A stretch of DNA of 64,000 nt from Enterobacter chengduensis (GCF_001984825.2 NZ_CP043318.1:3782001-3846000), one strand, 5' to 3'; positions 47,438-57,085 are shown, counted from the first letter of the stretch. Translations and numbers: made by a program. The notes: generated by a model not told the origin, from the sequence alone.

Positions 47438-47905
47438 CTCAGAAGAGAGCGTTTCAACACGAAGCTGATCTGGCGCCAGCCCCACGCTAAGAATGACAGG
47501 CTGCCACTCCTCGCGCGCGGCGAGCCTCGGAGAGAGGCCTTTAGCCAGCCAGAACCCGCCAACGCCTCCCAAAGCGGCCCCGCACATGGCGGCCACATCG
47601 GTACCGAACAGCATCTGGAAAAGGCCGCCCATGATAAACAGCCCGACCAGCGGAGAGAGATACACCAGCATGGCGGAGCTGAGCAGGCTGCCTTCCGCAA
47701 TGCCCAGCTCGACCTTCTGCCCCGCCATCAGCGGCTGTTCGCTGGGTACAGAAATCGTGTGCGAGGTTTGCGGCCCGAGCTTATTCAGCACGCGGCTACC
47801 GCAGCCGGCGCGTGATGCGCAGCTATTACATGAGGCTTTGACATCGCAGCTCACCAGCGCAATGCCGTTCTGCCACGAGACGACCGTCGCCCACTCTTTG
47901 ATCAT
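47429..47905 (-). CDS. rseC: SoxR-reducing system protein RseC
   Basis: 158-residue membrane protein. The N-terminal domain has a Cys cluster (CDVKASCNSCASRAGCGS) that may hold an Fe-S cluster; two membrane segments follow (about 75-95 and 103-122). Linked in E. coli to reduction of SoxR together with RsxABCDGE. Overlaps rseB by four bases. Confidence 0.94.
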   Translation of the reverse strand: MIKEWATVVSWQNGIALVSCDVKASCNSCASRAGCGSRVLNKLGPQTSHTISVPSEQPLMAGQKVELGIAEGSLLSSAMLVYLSPLVGLFIMGGLFQMLFGTDVAAMCGAALGGVGGFWLAKGLSPRLAAREEWQPVILSVGLAPDQLRVETLSSEAR

Positions 47906-48855
47906 TGTGCAGCCCTGAATTTAATGCTGTCGGAAATGCGCTTCGCCGTTTGCGGAGGAAGTTCACCCACAATGGTGATCTCGGCGTTATCGCGTACCGT
48001 AGTGCTCACCGTTCGGCGCCCGGTACGCAGCATTTGTTCGGCGCTGTTTGCCGTTGCGCGGTTGATGTTCACCGAGAAGCTGAACAAACCGTCGGAATAG
48101 AGGCGCGATTCCACCGGCGTTTCAATCGTTGGCAGCTGGCGACGGCTGCTGGACACTTCGCTAAACCCCTGAGGGATCCAGGCAGGTACCCAGTTGAAAT
48201 TAACGGAATCCCCGGCGGGAACAGAAAGCAGCGGCGGCAGGCTGGCCTTGGCCAGGTTTTGCATGCTGTTGCCAACCTGATTGTTCACGCTGAAGGAGAT
48301 CACGCGGAACTGTTCCAGCGTTTCACCGTCACGGTCAAGGAGGTCAACCCGCATCGGGAGTTTGGTTTCAGCGTCGATCCAGACGATATAGCTGTAGCGC
48401 GTACCATCGCGGGCGACAACGCGAATCACCTCGCACAGCCTGTCCGCGATGCGGGTACGCCCTACCGAAATAAAATCGTAGTAAGGGGCAAGCCGTTTGA
48501 AGTCGGTATAAATGAGCGACGGCAGAGAATCAACGATATAGTCGCCATTCAGCGTGAAAGGCTCCAGACCGGGCTCGAAATAGCTGATTTCGTTACCACG
48601 CTGGACAACTTCCCGACGCGGGCCATCCATCTGTAAAAGCTGGGCGAGCGGCTGATTATCAAGACGGGCATGACGATAGCGTAACGACTCGACGCCCTGC
48701 TTATTGATGCTGATAAATGCCAACTCGTAGTTGAGTGACTGGCTGGCCATATTCATTTGCTGCAACAACGCCCCGGATGATACATCAGCCGAGGCGTTGG
48801 CAGAGAAGAACAGGCTACCCGCCATCAGAGACATGGCGAACCAAAGTTGCTTCAT
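47902..48855 (-). CDS. rseB: Sigma-E regulatory protein RseB
   Basis: 317-residue periplasmic protein that shields RseA from DegS cleavage and senses off-pathway lipopolysaccharide. The signal peptide (MKQLWFAMSLMAGSLFFS) ends with ANASA; a LolA-like large domain and a small C-terminal domain follow. One-base overlap with rseA and four with rseC. Confidence 0.97.
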   Translation of the reverse strand: MKQLWFAMSLMAGSLFFSANASADVSSGALLQQMNMASQSLNYELAFISINKQGVESLRYRHARLDNQPLAQLLQMDGPRREVVQRGNEISYFEPGLEPFTLNGDYIVDSLPSLIYTDFKRLAPYYDFISVGRTRIADRLCEVIRVVARDGTRYSYIVWIDAETKLPMRVDLLDRDGETLEQFRVISFSVNNQVGNSMQNLAKASLPPLLSVPAGDSVNFNWVPAWIPQGFSEVSSSRRQLPTIETPVESRLYSDGLFSFSVNINRATANSAEQMLRTGRRTVSTTVRDNAEITIVGELPPQTAKRISDSIKFRAAQ

Positions 48856-49505
48856 TACTGCGATTGCGTTCCTAAAGTTTGGTTTCCGGGCACCTGCACA
48901 GCGGCTTGCTGTGTCTGCGCCTGCTCAAACTGAAGCTGTTCAGAGTGCAGTCGACGCTGCAGCTCGTAATCCTGCAACATCGCATTAATGCGACGGCGCT
49001 GCTCCTGAACCTGCTGTTGCTGACCGCCGCTGGCGGAAGCATCAGCCGGTACGCCCAGGCTTACCGGGCTGGCTTTGCCCATCATCGGCAGTGTGTTAAA
49101 CACTGGCGCTTCTGGCTGCTGATTAGTTTCAGACTGAGTATTATAGTGCTGGACGCCAACAATAACTGCAAGCGATACGCATGCAGCCACACCCATTTGG
49201 GTAAGCTGGCTGGCCCACGGGCGCACCTTTTGCCAGAACGGCATTTTCTGCCACTGGTGAGGCGCGGGTTGAGCTTCAGGAATCAGCGGAGTGGTCTGAT
49301 GAACAGGCTCATTCTCAATCGCCGCCATGACGCGGGCTGAGATATCGAAATGGAGAACCTCGCCGGTGTCACCGCGAAGGGTGTCACGAATGAGATGGTA
49401 ACTCTCCCAGGTCTCTTGCATTTCGGGTGAATGAGACAGCTCGTTGAGCAGCTCACTATCCACCGTTTCACCATCCATTAAAGCGGAAAGTTTTTCTTTC
49501 TGCAT
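48855..49505 (-). CDS. rseA: Anti-sigma-E factor RseA
   Basis: 216-residue single-pass membrane protein, the E. coli length. The cytoplasmic domain (about 1-95, MQKEKLSALMDGETVDSELL) binds sigma-E, the membrane span is at about 101-118, and the Gln-rich periplasmic tail is the DegS/RseB target. The upstream open frame toward rpoE is unconserved. 31 bases follow rpoE. Confidence 0.97.
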   Translation of the reverse strand: MQKEKLSALMDGETVDSELLNELSHSPEMQETWESYHLIRDTLRGDTGEVLHFDISARVMAAIENEPVHQTTPLIPEAQPAPHQWQKMPFWQKVRPWASQLTQMGVAACVSLAVIVGVQHYNTQSETNQQPEAPVFNTLPMMGKASPVSLGVPADASASGGQQQQVQEQRRRINAMLQDYELQRRLHSEQLQFEQAQTQQAAVQVPGNQTLGTQSQ

Positions 49506-49536
49506 GCCTAATACCTTTTCCAGTATCCCGCTATCG

Positions 49537-50112
49537 TCAACGCCTGATAAGCGGTTGAACTTTATTATCAATAGCTTCTCGCGCACGGAAAATTCGTGAA
49601 CGTACCGTGCCGACCGGACAATCCATGATAGCGGCTATCTCTTCATAGCTCAGACCATCAAGCTCCCGTAACGTAATTGCCATGCGTAAATCTTCCGGGA
49701 GCGACTCGATCGTGCGAAAAACGATTTGTCTCAGTTCTTCTGACAACATTAAGTTCTCAGGGTTCGAAATTTCTTTCAATGCGCCGCCACTTTCGAAGTT
49801 TTCGGCGTCGATTGCGTCCACATCACTTGAAGGTGGACGACGGCCCTGAGCGACCAGATAATTCTTTGCCGTATTGACCGCAATACGGTACAGCCAGGTA
49901 TAAAAAGCACTATCTCCCCGGAAAGAATCCAGCGCGCGATAGGCCTTAATAAAAGACTCTTGCACCACATCAGGTACATCACCTGACGGTACATAGCGGG
50001 AAACCAGGCTCGCCACCTTGTGCTGGTAGCGCACCACCAGTAGGTTAAAGGCTTTCTGCTCTCCCTTCTGGACCCGTTCAACCAGGACCTGGTCCGTTAA
50101 CTGCTCGCTCAT
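49537..50112 (-). CDS. rpoE: RNA polymerase sigma factor RpoE (sigma-E)
   Basis: 191-residue ECF sigma factor of the envelope stress response. Sigma region 2 (about 20-90, DVVQESFIKAYRALDSF) and region 4 (about 130-185, YEEIAAIMDCPVGTVRSRI) are intact. ATG 50112 (MSEQLTDQ) is the E. coli start. A sigma-E-type promoter lies upstream, indicating autoactivation, and the leader contains a broken rseD frame. Head of rpoE-rseA-rseB-rseC. Confidence 0.98.
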   Translation of the reverse strand: MSEQLTDQVLVERVQKGEQKAFNLLVVRYQHKVASLVSRYVPSGDVPDVVQESFIKAYRALDSFRGDSAFYTWLYRIAVNTAKNYLVAQGRRPPSSDVDAIDAENFESGGALKEISNPENLMLSEELRQIVFRTIESLPEDLRMAITLRELDGLSYEEIAAIMDCPVGTVRSRIFRAREAIDNKVQPLIRR

Positions 50113-50196
50113 CCGAGGTAATGTCTCCCCAAACCTAAATTCCACGCGTTATCGAAACGCCACTCTAAAAATACCGCACTTTGAGCAAGCACCGAA

Positions 50197-50224
50197 TTAG
50201 AGTGTCCGATCGTCAATAAGTTCC
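50197..50224 (-). promoter_or_regulatory. Sigma-E autoregulated promoter of rpoE
   Basis: On the minus strand GGAACTT (50218-50224) and TCTAA (50197-50201) are spaced by 16 bases, matching the sigma-E consensus. The transcript would start near 50190, about 80 bases before rpoE. Confidence 0.85.
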
Positions 50225-50266
50225 GTAACGCCTTTGTTTTTGTTCATCGCGCCGCAGACCGTTCAT
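50213..50266 (-). pseudogene. rseD: rseD leader peptide remnant upstream of rpoE
   Basis: E. coli rseD is, as I recall it, a 51-codon leader ORF translationally coupled to rpoE. Here an ATG at 50266 opens MNGLRRDEQKQRRYGTY and then stops at TGA (50213). A further in-frame TAG follows. The C-terminal part (EWRFDNAWNLGLGRHYLG), ending in a TGA that overlaps the rpoE ATG, lies in another frame without an ATG start. The coupling ORF therefore looks interrupted. The comparison rests on memory of the E. coli sequence. Confidence 0.5.
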
Positions 50267-50274
50267 TTTCTCTC

Positions 50275-50280
50275 ATTATA
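50275..50280 (-). promoter_or_regulatory. Upstream rpoE promoter -10 element
   Basis: TATAAT on the minus strand just upstream of the rseD ATG; a weak GTGGTG sits 17 bases further up. It would provide sigma-E-independent transcription through rseD. Confidence 0.45.
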
Positions 50281-50511
50281 AGTCTGTTCACGATACGCAC
50301 CACTTTCTCACAAGAAACATCTTTTTCCCGCCAGAAGAGTAACGCAACACAGGCTTTATTTCACCACAAAATCTGACGCTAACGATCTGCTTCGCAAAAT
50401 AATTTCACTCATTTACCCTCCGTTTACCCCCGCTTACGCGTTTAGCCATTGCAACATCTTTTAAAAAAAACGTGCGATAAATCGCATTCAGGTGCTATTC
50501 TGACTCAACAC

Positions 50512-50529
50512 TGTTTAGTAAATTAAACA
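50512..50529. promoter_or_regulatory. NadR box of nadB
   Basis: TGTTTA-N6-TAAACA, a perfect NadR palindrome, ends six bases before the nadB ATG, so NadR bound to NAD would cover the transcription start and leader. Confidence 0.92.
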
Positions 50530-50535
50530 ACAATC

Positions 50536-52155
50536 ATGAATACAACACCTGAACTGCATTGTGATGTCCTGATCGTCGGCAGCGGCGCTGCCGGTCTCTC
50601 TCTGGCGCTGCGCCTGGCGGAGCATCAAAACGTTATCGTTCTGAGTAAAGGACCGATAAGTGAAGGTTCTACGTTTTATGCCCAGGGCGGGATTGCCGCC
50701 GTGTTTGACGAGACGGACAGCATTGCATCCCACGTAGAAGACACGCTGATTGCCGGGGCCGGGATCGTGGATCCGCACGCCGCAGAGTTTGTCGCCAGCA
50801 ATGCCCGTCACTGCGTTCAGTGGCTCATCGACCAGGGCGTCTTATTCGATACGCAGGTTCACCCCAACGGTGAAGAGAGCTACCACCTGACGCGCGAAGG
50901 CGGTCATAGCCACCGCCGCATCCTGCACGCTGCGGATGCCACCGGTAAAGCAGTGGAGACCACGCTGGTTGGCAAAGCGCTGAGTCATCCAAATATTCGG
51001 GTGCTTGAACGAAGTAATGCCGTTGACCTGATTATCTCCGACAAAATTGGCCTGCCGGGCACGCGTCGCGTGGTGGGGGCGTGGGTCTGGAACCGCAATA
51101 AAGAGAAGGTGGAAACCTGCCGGGCGAAGGCCGTGGTGCTGGCCACGGGCGGTGCCTCAAAAGTGTATCAGTACACCACGAACCCGGACATTGCCTCCGG
51201 CGACGGTATCGCGATGGCCTGGCGCGCCGGCTGCCGGGTGGCAAACCTCGAATTTAATCAGTTTCACCCAACCGCCCTGTTCCACCCTCAGGCGCGCAAC
51301 TTCTTGCTCACGGAAGCCCTGCGCGGCGAAGGCGCCTATCTGAAACGCCCTGACGGCACCCGCTTTATGCCCGACTTTGACGCCCGGGGCGAACTGGCCC
51401 CGCGCGATATCGTTGCCCGCGCCATCGACCACGAAATGAAGCGCCTTGGCGTGGAATGCATGTACCTCGATATCAGCCATAAGCCAGCAGCGTTCATTCG
51501 CCAGCATTTCCCGATGATTTACGAAAAGCTGCTGAGCCTGGGGATTGATTTGACCCGCGATCCGGTGCCCATTGTGCCAGCCGCCCACTATACCTGCGGT
51601 GGCGTGATGGTTGACGATCATGGACGTACCGACGTGGATGGCCTGTATGCCATCGGTGAGGTCAGCTTTACCGGGCTCCACGGCGCGAACCGTATGGCCT
51701 CTAACTCGCTGCTTGAGTGCCTGGTGTACGGCTGGTCTGCCGCAGAAGATATCACCAGGCGCATGCCCTACGCCCGCGAGACAGAGCACCTGCCTGCCTG
51801 GGATGAAAGCCGCGTGGAGAATCCGGACGAGCTGGTCGTGATCCAGCACAACTGGCATGAGCTGCGGCTATTTATGTGGGACTACGTCGGGATTGTGCGC
51901 ACCACGAAACGTCTGGAACGCGCCTTGCGCCGCATCACCATGCTGCAGCAGGAGATAGATGAGTATTATGCCAATTTCCGCGTATCCAATAATCTGCTGG
52001 AGCTGCGCAATCTGGTGCAGGTTGCCGAACTGATCGTTCGCTGTGCGATGATGCGTAAGGAGAGCCGCGGATTGCACTATAACCTGGACTACCCGGATCG
52101 GCTTGCTGTATCCGGCCCCTCGATCCTCGCCCCTCAGGTTTACATAAACAGATAA
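50536..52155 (+). CDS. nadB: L-aspartate oxidase
   Basis: 539-residue FAD enzyme that oxidises aspartate to iminoaspartate, the first step of NAD synthesis, and can use fumarate anaerobically. The FAD motif [16 protein letters not shown] is at the N-terminus, and the succinate-dehydrogenase-like signature [14 protein letters not shown] and [15 protein letters not shown] are present. There is no clear Shine-Dalgarno before ATG 50536; the NadR box occupies that region. Converges on trmN6 with a 16-base overlap. Confidence 0.97.
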   Translation: MNTTPELHCDVLIVGSGAAGLSLALRLAEHQNVIVLSKGPISEGSTFYAQGGIAAVFDETDSIASHVEDTLIAGAGIVDPHAAEFVASNARHCVQWLIDQGVLFDTQVHPNGEESYHLTREGGHSHRRILHAADATGKAVETTLVGKALSHPNIRVLERSNAVDLIISDKIGLPGTRRVVGAWVWNRNKEKVETCRAKAVVLATGGASKVYQYTTNPDIASGDGIAMAWRAGCRVANLEFNQFHPTALFHPQARNFLLTEALRGEGAYLKRPDGTRFMPDFDARGELAPRDIVARAIDHEMKRLGVECMYLDISHKPAAFIRQHFPMIYEKLLSLGIDLTRDPVPIVPAAHYTCGGVMVDDHGRTDVDGLYAIGEVSFTGLHGANRMASNSLLECLVYGWSAAEDITRRMPYARETEHLPAWDESRVENPDELVVIQHNWHELRLFMWDYVGIVRTTKRLERALRRITMLQQEIDEYYANFRVSNNLLELRNLVQVAELIVRCAMMRKESRGLHYNLDYPDRLAVSGPSILAPQVYINR

Positions 52156-52877
52156 AACGCCTGGGTCAGGGCAGTGTAATCTTCGGAATAACGCTGGTCT
52201 GGCCCGCGGATCACCATCCGGTCATTAAAGCATTCACCCTCTTTCGGCGAGAGCGCCAGCAGCACGCGGTGCGGCAGTCGGCCTTCCGTATCCGAAATAT
52301 CGGTACGCAGACGTAACGTCCAGCCGATCTCCTGCGCGATAGCGATGAAGGTATTGCCGGTGCTCTCCGGCAGGACCACGCAGAAAAAACCTTCTTCGGA
52401 GATGAGTTCTGCCGCACTGGTGAGCAGCGCCTTATGATCGAGAGAGCCGGTATAACGCGCCTGTTCACGCTCGGGAGTCCCGCACTCAACGCCGGGCGCG
52501 TAGTAGGGAGGGTTGCTGACGATCAGATCGTAACGCGCGGTTTGTTCAGGCGCCCAGGCGAGCACGTCCGCGCATTCCACTTTCATGCGGGCGGCCCAGG
52601 GAGATTCGGCCATATTATCACTCGCCTGCTCTGCGGCCTGTACATCCAGCTCGACGGCATCAATGGTGACATGTTCTTCAGTTCGCTGCGCCAGCATCAA
52701 CGCCACCAGCCCGCTGCCGGTACCAATATCAAGAATACGCTTAACGCCTGCGACAGGGGCCCACGCCCCCAGTAAAATACCGTCGGTACCGACCTTCATG
52801 GCACAGCGATCGTGGGCGACAAAAAATTGTTTGAACGTAAAACCATCGCGGCGCAGCTGCGCTTTGAGTTGAGACAT
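52140..52877 (-). CDS. trmN6: tRNA1(Val) (adenine(37)-N6)-methyltransferase
   Basis: 245-residue SAM methyltransferase (YfiC) modifying A37 of tRNA-Val(1). SAM motif [15 protein letters not shown] and catalytic N6-adenine motif NPPYY are present. ATG 52877 ([19 protein letters not shown]) gives the E. coli length; upstream codons are not conserved. Divergent from srmB, and its last 16 bases overlap nadB. Confidence 0.95.
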   Translation of the reverse strand: MSQLKAQLRRDGFTFKQFFVAHDRCAMKVGTDGILLGAWAPVAGVKRILDIGTGSGLVALMLAQRTEEHVTIDAVELDVQAAEQASDNMAESPWAARMKVECADVLAWAPEQTARYDLIVSNPPYYAPGVECGTPEREQARYTGSLDHKALLTSAAELISEEGFFCVVLPESTGNTFIAIAQEIGWTLRLRTDISDTEGRLPHRVLLALSPKEGECFNDRMVIRGPDQRYSEDYTALTQAFYLFM

Positions 52878-53009
52878 GTCGGGGCAACCTTCTAAGTGAA
52901 ACTGGAGTAGCATAGGGGAAAGCGAAGTGGCCGAAAAGCGATATCCATACAAACAGATGAAGATTACAGCCGTAACGTCTATAATCAGCGCCCCACACAG
53001 AGGTAGAAC

Positions 53010-54338
53010 ATGACTGTAACGACTTTTTCCGAACTTGAACTCGATGAAAGCCTGCTCAATGCACTTGAGAGCAAAGGCTTTACACGCCCGACCGCCATTC
53101 AGGCTGCGGCCATTCCGCCTGCGCTTGAGGGCCGCGATGTGCTCGGTTCTGCGCCAACCGGCACGGGGAAGACAGCAGCCTATTTGCTGCCTGTGTTGCA
53201 GCATCTGCTCGACTTTCCGCGTAAAAAATCTGGCCCGCCGCGTATTTTAATCCTGACGCCTACGCGCGAGCTGGCCATGCAGGTTGCCGATCACGCGCGT
53301 GAACTCGCGGCAAATACCCATCTGGATATCGCCACCATCACCGGCGGCGTTGCGTACATGAACCACGCCGAAGTGTTCAGCGAAAACCAGGATATCGTCG
53401 TGGCAACGACGGGCCGCCTGCTGCAGTACATTAAAGAAGAGAACTTTGACTGCCGCGCGGTTGAAACGCTGATCCTCGACGAAGCCGACCGCATGCTGGA
53501 CATGGGCTTCGCACAGGATATCGAGCATATTGCGGGTGAAACGCGCTGGCGTAACCAGACGATGCTGTTCTCTGCCACCCTCGAAGGGGAAGCGATTAAA
53601 GACTTCGCAGAGCGTCTGCTGGAAGATCCGGTGGAAGTATCGGCTACGCCGTCCACGCGTGAGCGTAAGAAGATCCACCAGTGGTACTACCGCGCGGATA
53701 ACCTTGAGCACAAGGTCGAATTGCTGAAGCACCTGCTGAAGCAGGAAGATGCGCTGCGCACCATCGTGTTTGTGCGTAAGCGCGAGCGCGTGCACGAGCT
53801 GGCTGAGATGCTGCGTAACGCCGGGATCAACAACTGCTATCTTGAAGGCGAGATGGCGCAGATCAAGCGTACCGAAGGCATTAAGCGTCTGACCGACGGT
53901 CGCGTTAACGTGCTGGTTGCGACTGACGTTGCCGCACGCGGGATCGACATCCCTGACGTCAGTCACGTCATTAACTTCGATATGCCGCGCAGCGGCGATA
54001 CCTACCTGCACCGTATTGGCCGTACCGGTCGCGCGGGCCGCAAAGGGATTGCGATTTCACTGGTTGAAGCGCATGACTACCTGCTGCTGCAGAAAATTGG
54101 CCGCTACGTTGATGAGCCGCTGAAAGCGCGCGTTATTGATGGCCTGCGCCCAACCACGCGTGCGCCGAGTGAAAAAATGACGGGCAAACCGTCCAAGAAA
54201 GCGCTCGCGAAACGTGCTGAGAGAAAAGAGAAAGAAAAAGAGAAGCCGCGCGTGAAGCAGCGTCACCGCGATACCAAGAATATTGGTAAGCGCCGTAAGC
54301 CAAGCTCTGCCGCACCAGAGACAAAAACCGAAGAGTAA
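53010..54338 (+). CDS. srmB: ATP-dependent RNA helicase SrmB
   Basis: 442-residue DEAD-box helicase that aids early 50S assembly. Helicase core motifs: [21 protein letters not shown] and [11 protein letters not shown]; a basic, lysine/arginine-rich tail (about 385-442) binds RNA. Monocistronic, ended by a strong bidirectional terminator. Confidence 0.97.
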   Translation: MTVTTFSELELDESLLNALESKGFTRPTAIQAAAIPPALEGRDVLGSAPTGTGKTAAYLLPVLQHLLDFPRKKSGPPRILILTPTRELAMQVADHARELAANTHLDIATITGGVAYMNHAEVFSENQDIVVATTGRLLQYIKEENFDCRAVETLILDEADRMLDMGFAQDIEHIAGETRWRNQTMLFSATLEGEAIKDFAERLLEDPVEVSATPSTRERKKIHQWYYRADNLEHKVELLKHLLKQEDALRTIVFVRKRERVHELAEMLRNAGINNCYLEGEMAQIKRTEGIKRLTDGRVNVLVATDVAARGIDIPDVSHVINFDMPRSGDTYLHRIGRTGRAGRKGIAISLVEAHDYLLLQKIGRYVDEPLKARVIDGLRPTTRAPSEKMTGKPSKKALAKRAERKEKEKEKPRVKQRHRDTKNIGKRRKPSSAAPETKTEE

Positions 54339-54340
54339 GA

Positions 54341-54366
54341 AAAAGCCGGGGATTTCCCCGGCTTTT
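54341..54366. terminator. Bidirectional terminator between srmB and grcA
   Basis: An 11-bp stem (AAAAGCCGGGG / CCCCGGCTTTT) with an ATTT loop and T runs on both strands. Confidence 0.93.
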
Positions 54367-54391
54367 TTATTCCCCCCCCGTAGCTGAAGCC

Positions 54392-54775
54392 TTACAGGCT
54401 TTCAGTAAAGGTACGCGCGATAACGTCGCGCTGCTGTTCTGGGGTCAGGGAGTTGAAGCGAACCGCATAGCCGGACACGCGAATGGTCAGCTGCGGGTAT
54501 TTTTCCGGGTGCTCAACCGCGTCCATCAGCGTTTCGCGGCGCAGAACGTTAACGTTCAGGTGCTGACCCCCTTCCACGCGCACTTCCGGTTTCACTTCCA
54601 TTGGAATTTCACGGTACTCGATTTCGCCCAGTTTGCTCACCGGCACGATTTCATCTTCGGCAAAGCCCGCTTTCGCAACGACGCAGCGCGCTTCATTCTT
54701 CTCGCTGTCCAGCAGCCAGAAAGAGTTGAGCAGATCGTCATTTGCAGCTTTAGTAATCTGGATACCTGTAATCAT
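54392..54775 (-). CDS. grcA: Autonomous glycyl radical cofactor GrcA
   Basis: 127-residue spare C-terminal domain that replaces the oxygen-damaged radical domain of pyruvate formate-lyase. The radical glycine is Gly102 in RVSGYAVRF. Length and sequence are near-identical to E. coli GrcA (YfiD). Two FNR boxes upstream fit its induction at low oxygen or acid pH. Confidence 0.97.
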   Translation of the reverse strand: MITGIQITKAANDDLLNSFWLLDSEKNEARCVVAKAGFAEDEIVPVSKLGEIEYREIPMEVKPEVRVEGGQHLNVNVLRRETLMDAVEHPEKYPQLTIRVSGYAVRFNSLTPEQQRDVIARTFTESL

Positions 54776-54880
54776 GTGTTGCCTCCCTAGGCTACATTAA
54801 CTGATGTCGGCCTCTCGCGGCCAATTGGTAAAACCATTGTTTCTTGTGTGTATATATATCATTCACACCTCGGTGATTTA

Positions 54881-54894
54881 TTGATTTAAATCAA
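54881..54894. promoter_or_regulatory. FNR box 1 of grcA
   Basis: TTGATTTAAATCAA is an exact FNR palindrome (TTGAT-N4-ATCAA). A class II position would put the grcA start near 54846, beside the TATATA run. Confidence 0.9.
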
Positions 54895-54933
54895 CAAAAA
54901 CACCAACCACATAAAGAGTGTGGTTTGAATTTA

Positions 54934-54947
54934 TTGTTTTAGATCAA
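54934..54947. promoter_or_regulatory. FNR box 2 of grcA
   Basis: TTGTTTTAGATCAA differs from the FNR consensus at one position and lies 53 bp upstream of box 1, five helical turns, suggesting tandem control. Confidence 0.75.
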
Positions 54948-55088
54948 TTTTACAACCTTACCAATTCAACTTACTCTGTATCTTTTCAAAAGAAATTTAG
55001 CCACTTAGCGCGCATTTCGGCGCGTAATTTTGCTCACCGGGGTTAAACAGGTAAGCTAGGCACAGATTGAGATTCGCAGGAGAGCGAG

Positions 55089-55778
55089 ATGACGACACCT
55101 TTAACCTGGCATGACGTGCTGGCAGAAGAAAAGCAGCAACCTTACTTTATCAATACGCTCAGCACCGTTGCGGCTGAACGTCTGTCAGGACAGACGATTT
55201 ACCCGCCGCAGAAGGACGTGTTCAACGCCTTTCGCTACACCGAGCTGAGCGATGTGAAGGTGGTGATTCTGGGCCAGGATCCCTATCACGGCCCGAGCCA
55301 GGCGCATGGGCTGGCGTTTTCCGTCCGTCCCGGCGTGGCGATCCCCCCTTCTCTGCTCAACATGTATAAAGAGCTTGAAGGAACCGTGCCCGGTTTTACC
55401 CGGCCAAACCATGGCTACCTGGAAAGCTGGGCGCGTCAGGGCGTGCTGTTACTGAATACGGTACTCACCGTCCGGGCGGGCCAGGCGCACTCGCACGCCA
55501 GCCTGGGCTGGGAGACGTTCACCGATAAAGTCATCAGCCTGATCAACGAACATCGTGAAGGGGTGGTGTTTTTACTCTGGGGATCGCATGCGCAGAAGAA
55601 AGGGGCGATTATCGACCGTCAGCGTCATCACGTGTTGAAAGCGCCGCACCCGTCACCGCTGTCTGCACATCGCGGTTTCTTTGGCAGTAATCATTTTGTT
55701 CTGGCGAATGAATGGCTGGAAAAACGGGGCGAAACGCCGATTGACTGGATGCCTGTGTTACCGGCAGAGAGCGAGTAG
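55089..55778 (+). CDS. ung: Uracil-DNA glycosylase
   Basis: 229-residue family 1 UDG that removes uracil from DNA. The catalytic Asp lies in GQDPYHG (near residue 64) and the C-terminal His in [18 protein letters not shown] site precedes the ATG. Converges on yfiF with a terminator between. Confidence 0.98.
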   Translation: MTTPLTWHDVLAEEKQQPYFINTLSTVAAERLSGQTIYPPQKDVFNAFRYTELSDVKVVILGQDPYHGPSQAHGLAFSVRPGVAIPPSLLNMYKELEGTVPGFTRPNHGYLESWARQGVLLLNTVLTVRAGQAHSHASLGWETFTDKVISLINEHREGVVFLLWGSHAQKKGAIIDRQRHHVLKAPHPSPLSAHRGFFGSNHFVLANEWLEKRGETPIDWMPVLPAESE

Positions 55779-55784
55779 TATTTG

Positions 55785-55811
55785 AATGTGCCGGGTCAAA
55801 CCCGGCACATT
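55785..55811. terminator. Hairpin between ung and yfiF
   Basis: An 11-bp perfect stem (AATGTGCCGGG / CCCGGCACATT) with a TCAAA loop lies between the convergent stops. T tracts are minimal, so efficiency is uncertain, but the stem is very stable. Confidence 0.65.
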
Positions 55812-55818
55812 AAGAGGC

Positions 55819-56934
55819 TTAGGCCTTATTCTGACGCCACCACTCGGCCAGCAGCACGCCGGTCGCAACGGATACGTTCAGACTTTCCACGTTGCCCGTC
55901 CCATCGATTGAGACGCTCAGATCCGCACTGGAGAGCGCCGCATCAGACAGACCATCGCGTTCCTGACCCAGCACCAGCACCATCTTGCGTGGCAGCGTCG
56001 CTTTAAACAGCGGGGTACCGGCATGGCTCGAGGTGGTCACAATAGCGTAGCCCGCTTTACGGAACTGCTCGAGAGCGTCCAGCACGCTGTCGCCGGTGAT
56101 CGGCTGTACGTGCTCGGCTCCGCCTTCCGCCGTACGGATCGCGGCGCCGGACTCCAGCAGCGCGGCATCCTGCAAGAGCACGCCTTTCACGCCAAAGTGC
56201 GCGCAGCTACGCATCATTGCGCCCAGGTTATGCGGGTTGCCCACATCTTCCAGCGCCAGCACGCAGTCATCGGCATCCGCCTGGCTAACCCACTGCTGCA
56301 CGGTCGTGCCGTTACGTTTTTTGATCAGGAAGCAGACGCCGCCGTGGTGTTCAGTGCCGGAGGCTTTGGTCAGCTCGGCATCATCCACAACGTGATAGGC
56401 TTTGCGGTTCGCGGCCATCCAGCGCAGCGCTTCTTTGAAGCGCGGGGTCACGCTCTGGATAAACCAGGCGCGGACGATGCACTCAGGACGGCTCTGGAAC
56501 AGCGCCTGGCAGGCGTTTTCACCGTACACTCGGGTCTCTTCCGCACGCTGGCGGCGCAGCACTTCCGGGTCGATAAAGCTTTTACCGCTGATACCGCCGT
56601 GATCGGCTTTTTCCGGCGTCTCATCGCCAGGTGCGCGAGAAACGGTGCGCCACGGGGAGGCGTTATCACGTGAGAAGTCATCACGTGGACGGTCACTGCG
56701 TGGGCGGTCGGAGCGAGGACGGTCATCGCGTTTGCGATCGTCACGTTTGCGGTCATCACCGCGGGTATTTCTGTCATCGCGGGCGGGGCGACGGCCACCG
56801 TCTGCACGAGAAGACGCCGGACGCCCGCCACCTTTTCCGGTACGCGGATTTTGGGTGCGTTTATCAAAGTCATCATCACTGCGGACATACATCACTTTGA
56901 CCTTGCCGCTTTTGTTTTTCATTTCGTCGTTCAT
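55819..56934 (-). CDS. yfiF: SpoU-family tRNA/rRNA methyltransferase YfiF
   Basis: 371-residue predicted 2'-O-ribose methyltransferase; its RNA target is unknown. The C-terminal half has an RNA-binding L30e-like domain (about 140-210) and a SPOUT fold with [25 protein letters not shown] and [14 protein letters not shown] 56934 follows GGAGAAAAGC. The disordered N-terminus contains five tandem Arg/Asp pentapeptides (residues about 60-86), making the protein about 26 residues longer than E. coli YfiF (345). Confidence 0.93.
   Translation of the reverse strand: MNDEMKNKSGKVKVMYVRSDDDFDKRTQNPRTGKGGGRPASSRADGGRRPARDDRNTRGDDRKRDDRKRDDRPRSDRPRSDRPRDDFSRDNASPWRTVSRAPGDETPEKADHGGISGKSFIDPEVLRRQRAEETRVYGENACQALFQSRPECIVRAWFIQSVTPRFKEALRWMAANRKAYHVVDDAELTKASGTEHHGGVCFLIKKRNGTTVQQWVSQADADDCVLALEDVGNPHNLGAMMRSCAHFGVKGVLLQDAALLESGAAIRTAEGGAEHVQPITGDSVLDALEQFRKAGYAIVTTSSHAGTPLFKATLPRKMVLVLGQERDGLSDAALSSADLSVSIDGTGNVESLNVSVATGVLLAEWWRQNKA
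56677..56757 (-). repeat. yfiF: 15-bp tandem repeat inside yfiF (DDRKR/SDRPR units)
   Basis: About five imperfect 15-bp units encode [20 protein letters not shown] and SDRPR in register. The E. coli protein lacks this stretch, so it looks like a slippage expansion that keeps the frame. Confidence 0.75.
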
Positions 56935-57070
56935 GCTTTTCTCCACCAGCGCTGCGCGAAGCGCGCAGATTACCCGATGTGCCAGCGCATAGCCATAATT
57001 TCGTACAAAAGCCTGCGACTATTGTTCTCATTGAATAAAACGCATTGTTGTTTCAAACAGGCTCATTGAT

Positions 57071-57085
57071 AATATGTAACATATT
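57071..57085. promoter_or_regulatory. 15-bp palindrome in the yfiF-trxC gap
   Basis: AATATGTAACATATT is perfectly symmetric around its central base and lies 54 bp before trxC. E. coli trxC is activated by OxyR; this is AT-rich like an OxyR site but I could not fit the full four-part OxyR motif. Confidence 0.4.

Larger units (their letters stand above)
50113..50535. other. rpoE-nadB divergent intergenic region
   Basis: This 423-bp gap holds two rpoE promoters, the rseD remnant and the NadR box of nadB. The middle (about 50285-50505) is AT-rich and shows no gene or further strong motif to me. Confidence 0.7.
54776..55088. other. grcA-ung divergent intergenic region
   Basis: An AT-rich 313-bp gap holding the two FNR boxes for grcA. 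The ung promoter could not be fixed; no ORF or RNA gene is visible. Confidence 0.65.
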
